From: a virus
Length of the DNA stretch: 64,000 nt
Reading direction: 5' to 3' (one strand)
IMG/VR virus record: IMGVR_UViG_3300032285_001316
Coordinates: 1-64,000 of that record
A program made the translations under genes and the position numbers. How positions within the stretch are numbered: position 1 is the first letter of the stretch; each line of letters opens with the position of its first letter. This document shows, in pieces, positions 43,383 to 51,108 of this stretch. Below the pieces are notes generated by a model. That model ran no database searches and had not been told where the DNA came from. It saw only the letters and a program-made list of their open reading frames with translations.

Positions 43383-43612
43383 CGCTTCTTCCTTGTCTGC
43401 TTGTGCTTGATCTCGATAAAGCCATTCATGCGTAGATCCTTTCTGATCTTCATCACTACGCGCCAGTCACTAGGTGAGCTGGAAGAGTAGAACAACCCTC
43501 CATTAGGATTGGTCCACTTGAGGTGAGAGTTTTTAGTGATGGTCACTAGCCACCCTTGCCTCTCGGCATCCTTGATTAGTTCGTTGACATCTTTGTTAGT
43601 TGTGAGTCCCAC
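43379..43612 (-). CDS. HicA-like (dsRBD-fold) small protein
   Basis: 77 residues; GTG behind AAAGGAGAATCT is preferred to an upstream TTG. Contains VNELIKDAERQGWLVTITKNSHLKW and SPSDWRVVMKIRKDLRMNG, the HicA/YcfA-type pattern with the catalytic His in NSHLKW. HicA toxins cleave mRNA with a HicB partner; no HicB-like antitoxin is present, so this may be a solitary phage RNase or an RNA-binding relative. Confidence 0.65.
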   Translation of the reverse strand: MGLTTNKDVNELIKDAERQGWLVTITKNSHLKWTNPNGGLFYSSSSPSDWRVVMKIRKDLRMNGFIEIKHKQTRKKR

Positions 43613-43860
43613 AGATTCTCCTTTTGTTGTTCCCAATCAAACATTACCTCATACGTCTGACGTATAAGCTCACTGGTCGGCATACCAAGAGCAGAGGCAA
43701 TAACCTCAACCATTTCTGATGAGGCGTCTTTCTGTCCACGTTCAACTTCGCTTAGATAGCTTAATGCGATGAACGCCTTCTTGCATACATCTCGCAAACC
43801 AAGCCCTTGCTTTAGTCGTTCGGTCCGCATGACATACCCAAGTGCTGTTTTAAATAACAT
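43576..43860 (-). CDS. ClgR-like XRE-family regulator
   Basis: 94 residues. Helix-turn-helix with LGYVMRTERLKQGLGLRDV, then ALSYLSEVERGQKDASSEMVEVI and ALGMPTSEL, very close to the ClgR pattern of actinobacteria (SLGYLSEVERGQKEASSELL). ClgR activates clpP1P2 and other proteolysis genes in the host. Start chosen at the ATG with AAGGACGG upstream. A phage copy could control Clp proteolysis or compete at its promoters. Confidence 0.75.
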   Translation of the reverse strand: MLFKTALGYVMRTERLKQGLGLRDVCKKAFIALSYLSEVERGQKDASSEMVEVIASALGMPTSELIRQTYEVMFDWEQQKENLWDSQLTKMSTN

Positions 43861-43862
43861 TG

Positions 43863-44144
43863 TTACCGTCCTTCGTACTGCCACATGACTGCGTTGCACA
43901 GTGAGTGCACTGCGCCCTCAGTCATGCCTGTATCGTGATTGTGCTGTAGGTGTACGGGGTACTTAAGGAACTGAGGAGGAAATAAGTTCCAATTGACTTC
44001 CTTGTTACGTACTTCCTCTGAAGGAGACCAGTTAAGCGCTTTGCCACAGTAGTAGCACTTACCTTCTTGTAGCTTGACGTACTCTTCACGTACTTCCTTG
44101 CGTTCAAGTGTGGTTAGCTCCTCATAGTTAACAGGTAGTTCCAT
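43863..44144 (-). CDS. HNH endonuclease-like protein
   Basis: 93 residues. CYYCG near 29, then LQHNHDTGMTEGAVHSLCNAVMW near 67-89, the His-Asn-His arrangement of small phage HNH proteins with a zinc ribbon. Start behind AAGGAGCAAACA. May nick host or competitor DNA or function in packaging; unknown. Confidence 0.7.
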   Translation of the reverse strand: MELPVNYEELTTLERKEVREEYVKLQEGKCYYCGKALNWSPSEEVRNKEVNWNLFPPQFLKYPVHLQHNHDTGMTEGAVHSLCNAVMWQYEGR

Positions 44145-44155
44145 TGTTTGCTCCT

Positions 44156-44629
44156 TTACACAGGCCAGATATATTCGTAGTCAGTTGGTTGGTAGCCTGG
44201 ATCTTCAGCCCAACCGAACTGTGAGTACCACTCGTAGTCCTTAACAAGTAGCGCCTTGCGGTGAGTACTTGCGATGCTCTCGTAGTCAGGACCAGTCATC
44301 CACAGTGGGGCAACGTCTACAAAGGTATCGTGAGACGCCTGAATAGTTGCTGTTGCCTTTTCACCGATGGTTGACTTGAAGCCACGTCGCTTCCACTCCT
44401 CCACCATCGTGACGATGTAGTTGTAAAGGACGAGCTCGTGACCGCGCCACATCTTAGCTGCGGGATGGTTGTACCAGCCCTTGGGTTCACGGTGATTACC
44501 TTGTGGGTCAAGCTTGAGGTTGGTCATAAGTATCTGCCAGCCCTCAAGTGCTTGCTTGTTAAGGCGTTTGTTGTCTAGTACTTTAGCGATGTCCGCGAAG
44601 GAACTCGTCAAAGGAACGAACGTCTGCAT
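44156..44629 (-). CDS. MSMEG_6728-like conserved protein
   Basis: 157 residues. MQTFVPLTSSFADIAKVLDNKRLNKQ and GWYNHPAAKMWRGHELVLYNY match a conserved family in actinobacteria and phages that starts MQTFLPY..F and keeps NHPA..MW.G. Its biochemical function is unknown to me. Has only a weak ribosome site. Confidence 0.6.
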   Translation of the reverse strand: MQTFVPLTSSFADIAKVLDNKRLNKQALEGWQILMTNLKLDPQGNHREPKGWYNHPAAKMWRGHELVLYNYIVTMVEEWKRRGFKSTIGEKATATIQASHDTFVDVAPLWMTGPDYESIASTHRKALLVKDYEWYSQFGWAEDPGYQPTDYEYIWPV

Positions 44630-44738
44630 ATTTTCTCACTTCCCTTTCTTCCAATAGTCCACGTACACTGACGCAGATTCCAAATACACAAAAGGACATA
44701 AGCCCGATGCTTACTGCGGTAAAGATGTCCTCAATCAT
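44583..44738 (-). CDS. small membrane protein
   Basis: 51 residues starting MIEDIFTAVSIGLMSFCVFGI, a single membrane helix followed by a charged helix. TAATG overlap with the preceding gene, and its end overlaps the next gene by 47 nt. Too small for standard gene calls, plausible by coupling. Confidence 0.45.
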   Translation of the reverse strand: MIEDIFTAVSIGLMSFCVFGICVSVRGLLEEREVRKYADVRSFDEFLRGHR

Positions 44739-44857
44739 TAATCGTCTCCAAACATCTCAAAAGACTTCTCTTGATAGTCGTCATACATCTCGTCACAGTA
44801 ACAGGGCGAGAATCCGCAGGTAGAACAAGGCTCGTCCTGTTCCTCTTCCTCAATCAT
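44738..44857 (-). CDS. 39-residue cysteine-rich acidic protein
   Basis: Strong AAAGGAGAAAACA ribosome site. Acidic sequence with CSTCGFSPCYC, four cysteines in eleven residues suited to metal binding. Similar in style to other small phage zinc proteins in this block. Confidence 0.55.
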   Translation of the reverse strand: MIEEEEQDEPCSTCGFSPCYCDEMYDDYQEKSFEMFGDD

Positions 44858-44868
44858 TGTTTTCTCCT

Positions 44869-45060
44869 TTATTCGTGGCTAATGCCGTGTTCTTGATCGA
44901 TCTCAGTGTGGATGTCCCGCCTCAATCGGGGCAAGATCCATTTTTTAAATACTACGTTGTACAGCAGGGCAATAACAATACCGTCAAAGATAACTGTCCA
45001 AAATAGTTCAGCGATGATGTGATTGGGGTCAGTGGCTATGTCCCACCATGTCTCAGTCAT
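44869..45060 (-). CDS. small membrane protein
   Basis: 63 residues; one membrane helix at 20-38 (FWTVIFDGIVIALLYNVVF) then a basic stretch KKWILPRLRRD. AAAGGAGT ribosome site. Overlaps the next gene by 8 nt. No family recognised. Confidence 0.55.
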   Translation of the reverse strand: MTETWWDIATDPNHIIAELFWTVIFDGIVIALLYNVVFKKWILPRLRRDIHTEIDQEHGISHE

Positions 45061-45256
45061 CTAAGTACTCCTTTAGGCACACTACACATATTGGCGTGTA
45101 GTCCCCTTTATTGGAGAACATGACTGGGATATCGGGATGTCTCTCACACATCCCCATATCCTCGTCTAGCCAGTTGTAATTTGTTTGTGTTGGACGTTTA
45201 CGCAGCCCCTTGATAGAACCGCGTAATGTCTCCCACACGTCGTGCACGCGCGACAT
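45053..45256 (-). CDS. small zinc-ribbon-like protein
   Basis: 67 residues from the ATG behind GAGGAGG. N-terminal half basic (RGSIKGLRKRPTQTN), C-terminal half with CERHP and CVVC, a two-pair metal site. The gene starts inside the 3' end of the adjacent WhiB gene, in another frame. Confidence 0.55.
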   Translation of the reverse strand: MSRVHDVWETLRGSIKGLRKRPTQTNYNWLDEDMGMCERHPDIPVMFSNKGDYTPICVVCLKEYLDD

Positions 45257-45581
45257 CTGCATCCTCCTCTTTCTTAGTAAGGACCTTCTTACGTTTCTCC
45301 ATGGCACGGATGTGCTCTGGGATTATTGACTTGTCTCGTTCCATGATTCGGCGCTCATATTGTGTTGCGCCTCCCCAAATACCAAACTCCTCTTCGTTGG
45401 TAAGTGCGTAGTCTAAACACTGTTGCAGGATGTCACAGCGAGCACACACGTCGATTGCTTTAAGCATCTTGTGTGTCTTCTCACTTCCAGCACTAAACAC
45501 TTCAGGAAAGAATATGTCTGGGTCAGTGTTTTGACAGTTAGCCTCATCGGCATTGGGTACGTAGTTGATGAGGTTGAACAT
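45198..45581 (-). CDS. WhiB-family regulator with basic tail
   Basis: 127 residues. Cysteines at 16, 46, 49 and 55 (CxxCx5C), GIWGGATQYERR near 67, then a long basic tail EKRKKVLTKKEEDADVARARR expected for DNA binding. Strong AAGGAGG ribosome site. The full canonical WhiB layout suggests a working sigma-factor partner and promoter-binding regulator. Second of two WhiB genes in this block. Confidence 0.88.
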   Translation of the reverse strand: MFNLINYVPNADEANCQNTDPDIFFPEVFSAGSEKTHKMLKAIDVCARCDILQQCLDYALTNEEEFGIWGGATQYERRIMERDKSIIPEHIRAMEKRKKVLTKKEEDADVARARRVGDITRFYQGAA

Positions 45582-45591
45582 TGCATCCTCC

Positions 45592-45759
45592 TTAGGACTT
45601 CATCATGAGTGACTGCAGGTGTCGGTATGCTTCATAGTTACCTTGCGTCCATTCATCCATGTCCTCTCCATCAAAGCCCCACATCTCCATGTCATCTTCG
45701 ATGGCGCGTACACGATCGCAGATGTACTTGAAGATGTCCTCGTTACTCATGAGTGCCAC
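45592..45759 (-). CDS. unidentified small acidic protein
   Basis: 55 residues. The GTG start is preferred, having GGAG about 10 nt upstream and sharing bases with the preceding stop (TAGTG). Acidic helical sequence (DRVRAIEDDMEMWGFDGEDMDEW). No family. Confidence 0.5.
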   Translation of the reverse strand: MALMSNEDIFKYICDRVRAIEDDMEMWGFDGEDMDEWTQGNYEAYRHLQSLMMKS

Positions 45760-45938
45760 TAGTTATCTTCTCCTATGATGTCGTGCTCAAGAGCGAACGG
45801 CTCGAGAGTGTTATAGTCATCGCCCAGCGTCATGTTGAGCGATATAAGGATGTTACCGTCAGCCTGTGACATTGCCACAGCCTCGGGAGCAAACGCGAGA
45901 ACGTGCTCCATGATGTCGCTTAGTGTTGCCTTACTCAT
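45759..45938 (-). CDS. unidentified small protein
   Basis: 59 residues; AAAAGGAGAAACAG precedes the ATG. Contains LSDIMEHVLAFAPEAVAMSQ and a beta strand GNILISLNM. Fits a short chain of coupled small genes. Function unknown. Confidence 0.5.
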   Translation of the reverse strand: MSKATLSDIMEHVLAFAPEAVAMSQADGNILISLNMTLGDDYNTLEPFALEHDIIGEDN

Positions 45939-46095
45939 CTGTTTCTCCTTTTATCTCATCTATCGCTCTCCACCAGTTGAAGTGCGCGATTGTTCCTGAA
46001 GGCATATTACCGAAGATTTCAGTCACGATTTCCATCGCTCGTTTTCTTTCGTCTTGTCGTGCCTTTGCTATTGCTTGCTCCTTGTTCAGTGCCAT
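45931..46095 (-). CDS. unidentified small basic protein
   Basis: 54 residues, GGAGAAAGTAA precedes the ATG. Very basic first half (AIAKARQDERKRAMEIVTEI). The ATG of the next gene lies within its last codons. No motif. Confidence 0.5.
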   Translation of the reverse strand: MALNKEQAIAKARQDERKRAMEIVTEIFGNMPSGTIAHFNWWRAIDEIKGETDE

Positions 46096-46210
46096 TTACT
46101 TTCTCCTTATGACAATCACACGGACACACTAGGGGTGCGTTGTTCCATTCGAACTCGTTGATACATTCGCTATGCTGGCTGGTTAGACACCACCCGAACT
46201 TCAGACTCAT
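46019..46210 (-). CDS. small cysteine-rich protein
   Basis: 63 residues, strong AAAGGAGGAAG ribosome site. CLTSQHSEC and CPCDCH resemble the short actinophage zinc proteins ending in a C.C.CH signature; the tail is basic and disordered. It overlaps the neighbouring gene by 77 nt, so one of the two frames may be weaker. Confidence 0.5.
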   Translation of the reverse strand: MSLKFGWCLTSQHSECINEFEWNNAPLVCPCDCHKEKVNGTEQGASNSKGTTRRKKTSDGNRD

Positions 46211-46952
46211 CTTCCTCCTTTGTTCCTGCGTTACGATACTCCTCTGCGTACTCTACGTCCTTGATTTCAGCAGCCTCGGGAAGGTCATACCCAGACTCGG
46301 CTGCCTTAGCTGCCTCAAGAGCATCAACCTCAGTGCGCGCTTGTACATAGTACTTGGTTACTACCTCAACTACATAAACGCTTTTGGTTTTGCCTGGGCA
46401 GTCATCGAACCAGTCGTCAGGGTCACTAGAGTTGGCGCACCAACACCCGTCTTCATCGTCACGTTTGACATAGTCTGCGTGAGATGATGGGCTGTCCCAC
46501 TCCTCCATAGAGGTAAGGATGTTAGCCTTCATCGTGTACTCTGCGCCGTACTGTTGCTCCTCTTCCCACCAGACATCGAACTCAAGAGCAGGATACTTAG
46601 CAGACATAGCTTCAATTACAGGCAGAGGGTGACTCCACGCTGTCTCAAAAGAGATGTACACGCTTGTAGGATCAACGGAGACCTCTGCGTTACAGGCATC
46701 CCATTTCGTATTCCAGTGGGCGTTGTTCCAGTCATACCAGACACCTCCTTTAGTTTCGCCAAAGGAGCTACCCTCTACAGGAGTTCCAAGGTATTCTTCC
46801 TTTGTTAGGTCAGGCGTTACAAAGGAGTGGAATGAGAATGGGGATGGTTCATTACCAGCAAGCTTAGGGGTGTCCTCAATGTGTTCTAGGAACGCTATGC
46901 GGTCATCCTCTGGCCCAGTAATGCTAATGCGGTTGTATACCCAGTTAGGCAT
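46170..46952 (-). CDS. Api92-like (DUF1281) protein
   Basis: 260 residues starting MPNWVYNRISITGPEDD, the standard opening of Api92-like ferredoxin-like proteins, followed by WNNAHWNTKWD and FETAWSHPLPVIEAMS, typical of the family. The C-terminal part has CWCANSSDPDDWFDDC and an acidic end. Members are encoded by many phages and conjugative elements; the function is unknown. Confidence 0.7.
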   Translation of the reverse strand: MPNWVYNRISITGPEDDRIAFLEHIEDTPKLAGNEPSPFSFHSFVTPDLTKEEYLGTPVEGSSFGETKGGVWYDWNNAHWNTKWDACNAEVSVDPTSVYISFETAWSHPLPVIEAMSAKYPALEFDVWWEEEQQYGAEYTMKANILTSMEEWDSPSSHADYVKRDDEDGCWCANSSDPDDWFDDCPGKTKSVYVVEVVTKYYVQARTEVDALEAAKAAESGYDLPEAAEIKDVEYAEEYRNAGTKEEDESEVRVVSNQPA

Positions 46953-46980
46953 GATTATTCCTTTCGTTTGTTTGTGTTGG

Positions 46981-48930
46981 CTACACGCCAGCGTTGATTA
47001 GGTTGCGCTTGATGCCAAGGTTGACGATGCCACGACCAAGTGCGAACAGGTCATTGGTATCAGTGATGTGTACGGCTACCTCGCATCCGTGAGTATCTAC
47101 GGGAGTATCATCATTGTGATACGTTTCTCGTGGGTCAGATACAAAGGCTAGTGCGGTAAGCACACCAGCACGACGGAACTCTTTGAGTAGCTTGTCACTT
47201 GCTTCGCTGTCACTCCATACACCATCAGTGATAGTGATACAGAGCTTGATAGCACGCTTAGACTCAGCAAGAACATTCTTGGCATACTTGAGCGTTTGTA
47301 GTGGCTCAGTACCACCACGACACCAAGACATGCGTACGTTAGTACTTACTCGCTCCTCAGAGGAGTAAAGGACAAACGGACGGTGGTCATAGGCAAGGAC
47401 TGTAGTACTTGCGTTAGCACGATCAAGGGCACGCTTCATAGCCCACATGGACTCGAACGCTCCCTTGGCCATACCCTGCATAGACCCAGAGATATCTAGC
47501 AGGATGACTGCCTCGATGTCTACGGCATCCTCACGCCCGATATCCCACTCATCGAAGCACTCGTCAAGGTCAGTGCCTGTAACGTAGCGTTGGATGTTGA
47601 GACGCCCGTGCTCAGTACGGCGTAGCCAACCTGGGTCAAACTCTGCTCGCAATCGCTCTAACTCGGTAGCAAAGGACTTGGAAGCCTGTGCTATTTCCTT
47701 AGGAACAACCTCGTCAAAGGTATCGAGACGTGATGGCTTGCCAGCATTGGTAGACGTAAGCTCAGCGTCTGCGTTGTACTGCTTGATTGTCTGGGCAATC
47801 TCACGCGCCTTAGACTGCTTGACCGTGTTGATGATGTCCTTGGCAATATCTGACAGGGACTTGTCACCAGTAGCAGAGCCACTGCCCATGGAGTCAGGCG
47901 TACCATCTTGAGCGCCCTCGTTGCCGTTGGTATCTGCGGATGTTGCGTTATCCTGCTCGATAGCATCAGCCACACGTTCGCTAACCTTCTGCTGTTCTGC
48001 CTTGGACATGGGCTTAGACTTGGAAGCCTTCCACTCACCAGTAGCACGGTGGTCATGACCTGATGGGTCACTTACACGCTTCCACCCACTGTTGTTGTTC
48101 CAACTGTTGTTGTTCCAGTAGTCCGTAGACGTGCTAGGCAACTGGGTGATTAGTGCGTCGTACTTTTGGATAATGTCTAGCGCAACTGCGTAGTTCTTAG
48201 GGTCAGCAAGGTTGAGCACAATGTACTGGTCAATCAAGCTACCAATTTCCTGTACGTGCTGAGGCTGTTCGTACAAGTCAGCTACCTGCTTACGCAATTC
48301 CTTAGGCAAGTACTTGCGCCCATGGAGTAAAGGAAACGCTACATTCCATTGCTCAGGCTCATCCATGATGAACTTAGCGACTGCCGCCTTGAGCCAGTCA
48401 GCTACATTACCGAAACGCTTAGTCATATACATCTCGATACGCTGGTCTTCTAGAGCATTGAACGCCCGCCATAGACCCTGCTTCTGTACATCCTTGGCAA
48501 GGTTGCTACCAGCACGTGGGGTAAGGAGGATGTGGGCAATCTCGTGAAGGCTAAGCCCCTTGATGTTGAGCACGGTGTCGGGGCTGGTGAGATCCTGTAA
48601 CGAGTTCTCGTGAAACCAGATGTTATCGGAGTCTGACCATGCGGGAGCGTCAGGCGTGCCCTGAGCCATCTTGCCCCCCATGTCTACACGGATGGGGCGC
48701 AAGGTAAGAGTGCTAGCGAACTTAGACACAACTTGTAGCATACGTACACGTCTAGCAGTGTCGGGGTCTAGCAGGTCGGTGTTGTAGAACTTAGGCGTGG
48801 AAATGTTTGTGTTGGTAGCATCCTCGCCTACTTGGATGTTGTCGATAGCGTCTACCATGTTCTGCACGTGCTTGTCCTTGGAGGACTGTATCGCAGACAG
48901 GATTGACTGTAGTGCGTCATCAGGGTTCAT
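46981..48930 (-). CDS. zincin-like/VWA fusion protein (CobT-like)
   Basis: 649 residues. LHEIAHIL at 128-135 is an HExxH zinc site, with NALEDQRIE (158-166) offering the third Glu ligand, so the N-terminal half is a metallopeptidase-like domain. A disordered N/S/T-rich region at 270-360 follows. VWA domain from about 474: VILLDISGSMQG (MIDAS DxSxS at 479-483), a GGTEP Thr and ITDG. VWA proteins paired with MoxR ATPases act as chaperone machines on specific targets; the gene next door encodes such an ATPase. AAAGGAGCAAACA ribosome site. Confidence 0.75.
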   Translation of the reverse strand: MNPDDALQSILSAIQSSKDKHVQNMVDAIDNIQVGEDATNTNISTPKFYNTDLLDPDTARRVRMLQVVSKFASTLTLRPIRVDMGGKMAQGTPDAPAWSDSDNIWFHENSLQDLTSPDTVLNIKGLSLHEIAHILLTPRAGSNLAKDVQKQGLWRAFNALEDQRIEMYMTKRFGNVADWLKAAVAKFIMDEPEQWNVAFPLLHGRKYLPKELRKQVADLYEQPQHVQEIGSLIDQYIVLNLADPKNYAVALDIIQKYDALITQLPSTSTDYWNNNSWNNNSGWKRVSDPSGHDHRATGEWKASKSKPMSKAEQQKVSERVADAIEQDNATSADTNGNEGAQDGTPDSMGSGSATGDKSLSDIAKDIINTVKQSKAREIAQTIKQYNADAELTSTNAGKPSRLDTFDEVVPKEIAQASKSFATELERLRAEFDPGWLRRTEHGRLNIQRYVTGTDLDECFDEWDIGREDAVDIEAVILLDISGSMQGMAKGAFESMWAMKRALDRANASTTVLAYDHRPFVLYSSEERVSTNVRMSWCRGGTEPLQTLKYAKNVLAESKRAIKLCITITDGVWSDSEASDKLLKEFRRAGVLTALAFVSDPRETYHNDDTPVDTHGCEVAVHITDTNDLFALGRGIVNLGIKRNLINAGV

Positions 48931-48977
48931 TGTTTGCTCCTTTGTTTGTAGGAGGGGGGCTTGCGCCCCCCACCTGG

Positions 48978-50399
48978 TTAGTTAGTGGAGTACTTACCGA
49001 TGCTAACGCCAAGCTCGTTGGCGATAGTAGGCGCTTCAGCATCAAAGCGCATCTTGATAGCGTCACGCTCACCGTCCATCTTGGGGTAGTTGGACAGGAG
49101 AGAGTTGACCGCGAACTCAAAGTTCAGGCTCGTAGCATGAGACACAAAGTTCTTGAGGATACGAGTGGACATTGGTACAGAGAACTCATCGTTCATCTCG
49201 GATGCTTCACGGATATTGCTAGCAAATCCTAGGAGCGTGAAGGATGGGATGAAGTTACTCTCGATGTTGGTATCGTAGGTGAACTCCAACTTAGTACCGA
49301 AGCGGTCAATCAGCGCGGCATCTTGACGGCTAGTACCTGTGTACCCAATGCCTGTGTTCTGGTCGGCAATGAATAGCACGTCGGGGTGTACCTTGATGAC
49401 CTCATTGAGTGGGTCGATACGCAACTCGCGCTCTTCCAAGAGGCTAAGGAACAACGGAGCAGCCTTAGGAGTCATACGCGTCAACTCGTTGATGAGGATA
49501 ACACTAGGCTGTTGGATTGCCGTAGCCAGTTGGCTGTACTTCCAGCGGGTAGTGTTACCTACGCCTGTCGGTACGAACCTACCCTGTGTAACTGTCTGGT
49601 CAATCTGCTGGGTACATTCGATGGTTACGAATGGCAAGCCCTTGATTGCCGCGTAGTTACGGGCACTCGATGTCTTACCTGTACCAGCATCACCAGTAAG
49701 CAAGACATTGTCTTGCTTGCTACGTGCGTTGTCGTATATCTGCTCCTCAGTAAGTCCAAAGAACTTACGTGTGAAGTAGGGCTTGACATCTGGCACGGTA
49801 AGCACTGCGCCATTCTCTGCGGTGCTGGCAACGATTGTGCTGTAATCCATGTCTGGCTCACTTTCTGTTGTCGGAGGCAATCCCACGGTGGGAAGCTCGT
49901 AGATAGGCTCACTCAAAGGTTGCGAAGCAACCCCCGCGTAAGCGGGCTCTAGTACTACTGGCTGTTCTACGGGAACAGGAACAACCTGAATGCTAGGGCT
50001 TACTACCACTGGGGTAGCAACAAGATACTTAGCAAGTACTGCTGGGTTAGCGATCGCGGCATCCATCACTTCGTCATAGACTTCGTGGAATGGGCGACCA
50101 CTTACCGTATCCATATCCTTTACTGTGCGTACAAGCTTCTGTACTAGCACGGTAGGGGTGATTGGGAACTGAAGCATCTGGTAATCGGCTGGGGTAAGGG
50201 CTACTGACATAGGCACGCCTACGCTATCACCTACGAAGCTCAGCACATCTCCACCAGATAGCTCTCGCCAAGCACCTGCCGTACCCCTAAGCCCCTTACC
50301 ATCACGGGTGAACCTACGGATATTGCCGTCTTGTAGAGGCACAATAACTACCTGCTGAATACCTGTTGGGGTATCTTGCTGAAGGATAGTCGCGAACAT
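48978..50399 (-). CDS. MoxR-type AAA+ ATPase (CobS-like)
   Basis: 473 residues. Walker A LTGDAGTGKTSS near 235-246, Walker B VILINELTRM near 293, and a MoxR-like insert and sensor region (FLSLLEERELRIDPLNEVIKVHP, IADQNTG). An N-terminal 200-residue extension with a Pro/Val-rich linker is unusual. MoxR/CobS ATPases work with VWA partners, here the downstream gene. Strong ribosome site AAAGGAGATAAGTA. Confidence 0.8.
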   Translation of the reverse strand: MFATILQQDTPTGIQQVVIVPLQDGNIRRFTRDGKGLRGTAGAWRELSGGDVLSFVGDSVGVPMSVALTPADYQMLQFPITPTVLVQKLVRTVKDMDTVSGRPFHEVYDEVMDAAIANPAVLAKYLVATPVVVSPSIQVVPVPVEQPVVLEPAYAGVASQPLSEPIYELPTVGLPPTTESEPDMDYSTIVASTAENGAVLTVPDVKPYFTRKFFGLTEEQIYDNARSKQDNVLLTGDAGTGKTSSARNYAAIKGLPFVTIECTQQIDQTVTQGRFVPTGVGNTTRWKYSQLATAIQQPSVILINELTRMTPKAAPLFLSLLEERELRIDPLNEVIKVHPDVLFIADQNTGIGYTGTSRQDAALIDRFGTKLEFTYDTNIESNFIPSFTLLGFASNIREASEMNDEFSVPMSTRILKNFVSHATSLNFEFAVNSLLSNYPKMDGERDAIKMRFDAEAPTIANELGVSIGKYSTN

Positions 50400-50686
50400 T
50401 ACTTATCTCCTTTGTTGTTTAGAACAATGCGCTTGTATTGGACATTGTCTGTGTGGTTGTTTACGTACTCGCTATCAAACTCGATGCGACTACTGGGTAG
50501 GTCATTGTCTAACAACCTATCCTCTAAGTACCTGACTAGGTCAAGCACTGCGTAGGGGTCATTACTTGTGTCGAAGTACAGGGCATCTAGTACCGTGTAC
50601 AACTCTCGTGCCGTAAACACTACGTCTACGGTTGTGCTGTCGATGGGGTCTAGAGTCTCTACAACCTCATCATCTATCTCTAACAT
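50399..50686 (-). CDS. unidentified acidic protein
   Basis: 95 residues; AAAAGGAGAG before the ATG and stop coupled to the MoxR-type gene. Acidic and helical (LYTVLDALYFDTSNDPYAVL). May be a small partner of the AAA+/VWA machine because of the overlap; no motif. Confidence 0.5.
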   Translation of the reverse strand: MLEIDDEVVETLDPIDSTTVDVVFTARELYTVLDALYFDTSNDPYAVLDLVRYLEDRLLDNDLPSSRIEFDSEYVNNHTDNVQYKRIVLNNKGDK

Positions 50687-50728
50687 GGGCTCTCCTTTTG
50701 ACTCATCAGGCTAGGCTCTTACCTAGCG

Positions 50729-50760
50729 ACGTGTAGCCCCCACACACAAGGGCTACACGT
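50729..50760. repeat. 11-bp inverted repeat
   Basis: ACGTGTAGCCC (50729-50739) and GGGCTACACGT (50750-50760) pair perfectly around a 10-nt loop. A second small hairpin GCTAGG/CCTAGC lies beside it at 50710-50727. No U-run follows on the minus strand; may be an operator or RNA processing site. Confidence 0.45.
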
Positions 50761-50782
50761 TTCGTCATCTCCGAAGAGGGGC

Positions 50783-50950
50783 TCAGATAATCTCTGTGCG
50801 TGTCTCGCAGTAATCTACGCAACTAGGGCAGTCAGGGTCACCACAAGGGCAAGGCTCACCGTCTAGGTATGCGTACATCTTTGCGAGTGCTTCATCCTCA
50901 CTGTCTGCTGTGACAGTGTAGGACTCTCCTGTGAGGATTGTGTACTCCAT
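50783..50950 (-). CDS. small cysteine-rich protein
   Basis: 55 residues with CPCGDPDCPSCVDYC at residues 33-47, six cysteines for a probable zinc or iron cluster. GGAGTAAGTA precedes the ATG. Sequence outside this cluster is unremarkable. Function unknown. Confidence 0.55.
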   Translation of the reverse strand: MEYTILTGESYTVTADSEDEALAKMYAYLDGEPCPCGDPDCPSCVDYCETRTEII

Positions 50951-51108
50951 TACTTACTCCTTAGGTTGAGTAGTACTAGGGCTAGTGCGCTCCCTAGGGC
51001 TACGGCTATGCTGACGGAATTGTTTGTGTTGGCAAGGCTTGCGCCTAGTGCGCTTGTCACGCCTAGCAGGGCGCACATTGTCGCGCCTAGCTTGAGATAC
51101 CTAATCAC
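50950..51108 (-). CDS. small membrane protein
   Basis: 52 residues, GTG overlapping the preceding TGA. Two hydrophobic segments (KLGATMCALLGVTSALG and VSIAVALGSALALVLLNL). Nearly all Leu codons are CTA. Stop overlaps the next ATG. No family. Confidence 0.5.
   Translation of the reverse strand: MIRYLKLGATMCALLGVTSALGASLANTNNSVSIAVALGSALALVLLNLRSK

Noticed and set aside
45053-45581. Frameshift in the WhiB gene at 45.2 kb because of an overlapping frame
   Set aside because: The WhiB frame is intact with a full basic tail, and the overlapping gene has its own GAGGAGG site and zinc motif.
50729-50760. Intrinsic terminator of the minus block
   Set aside because: The stem is perfect but no U-run follows on the minus strand, so it is listed only as an inverted repeat.
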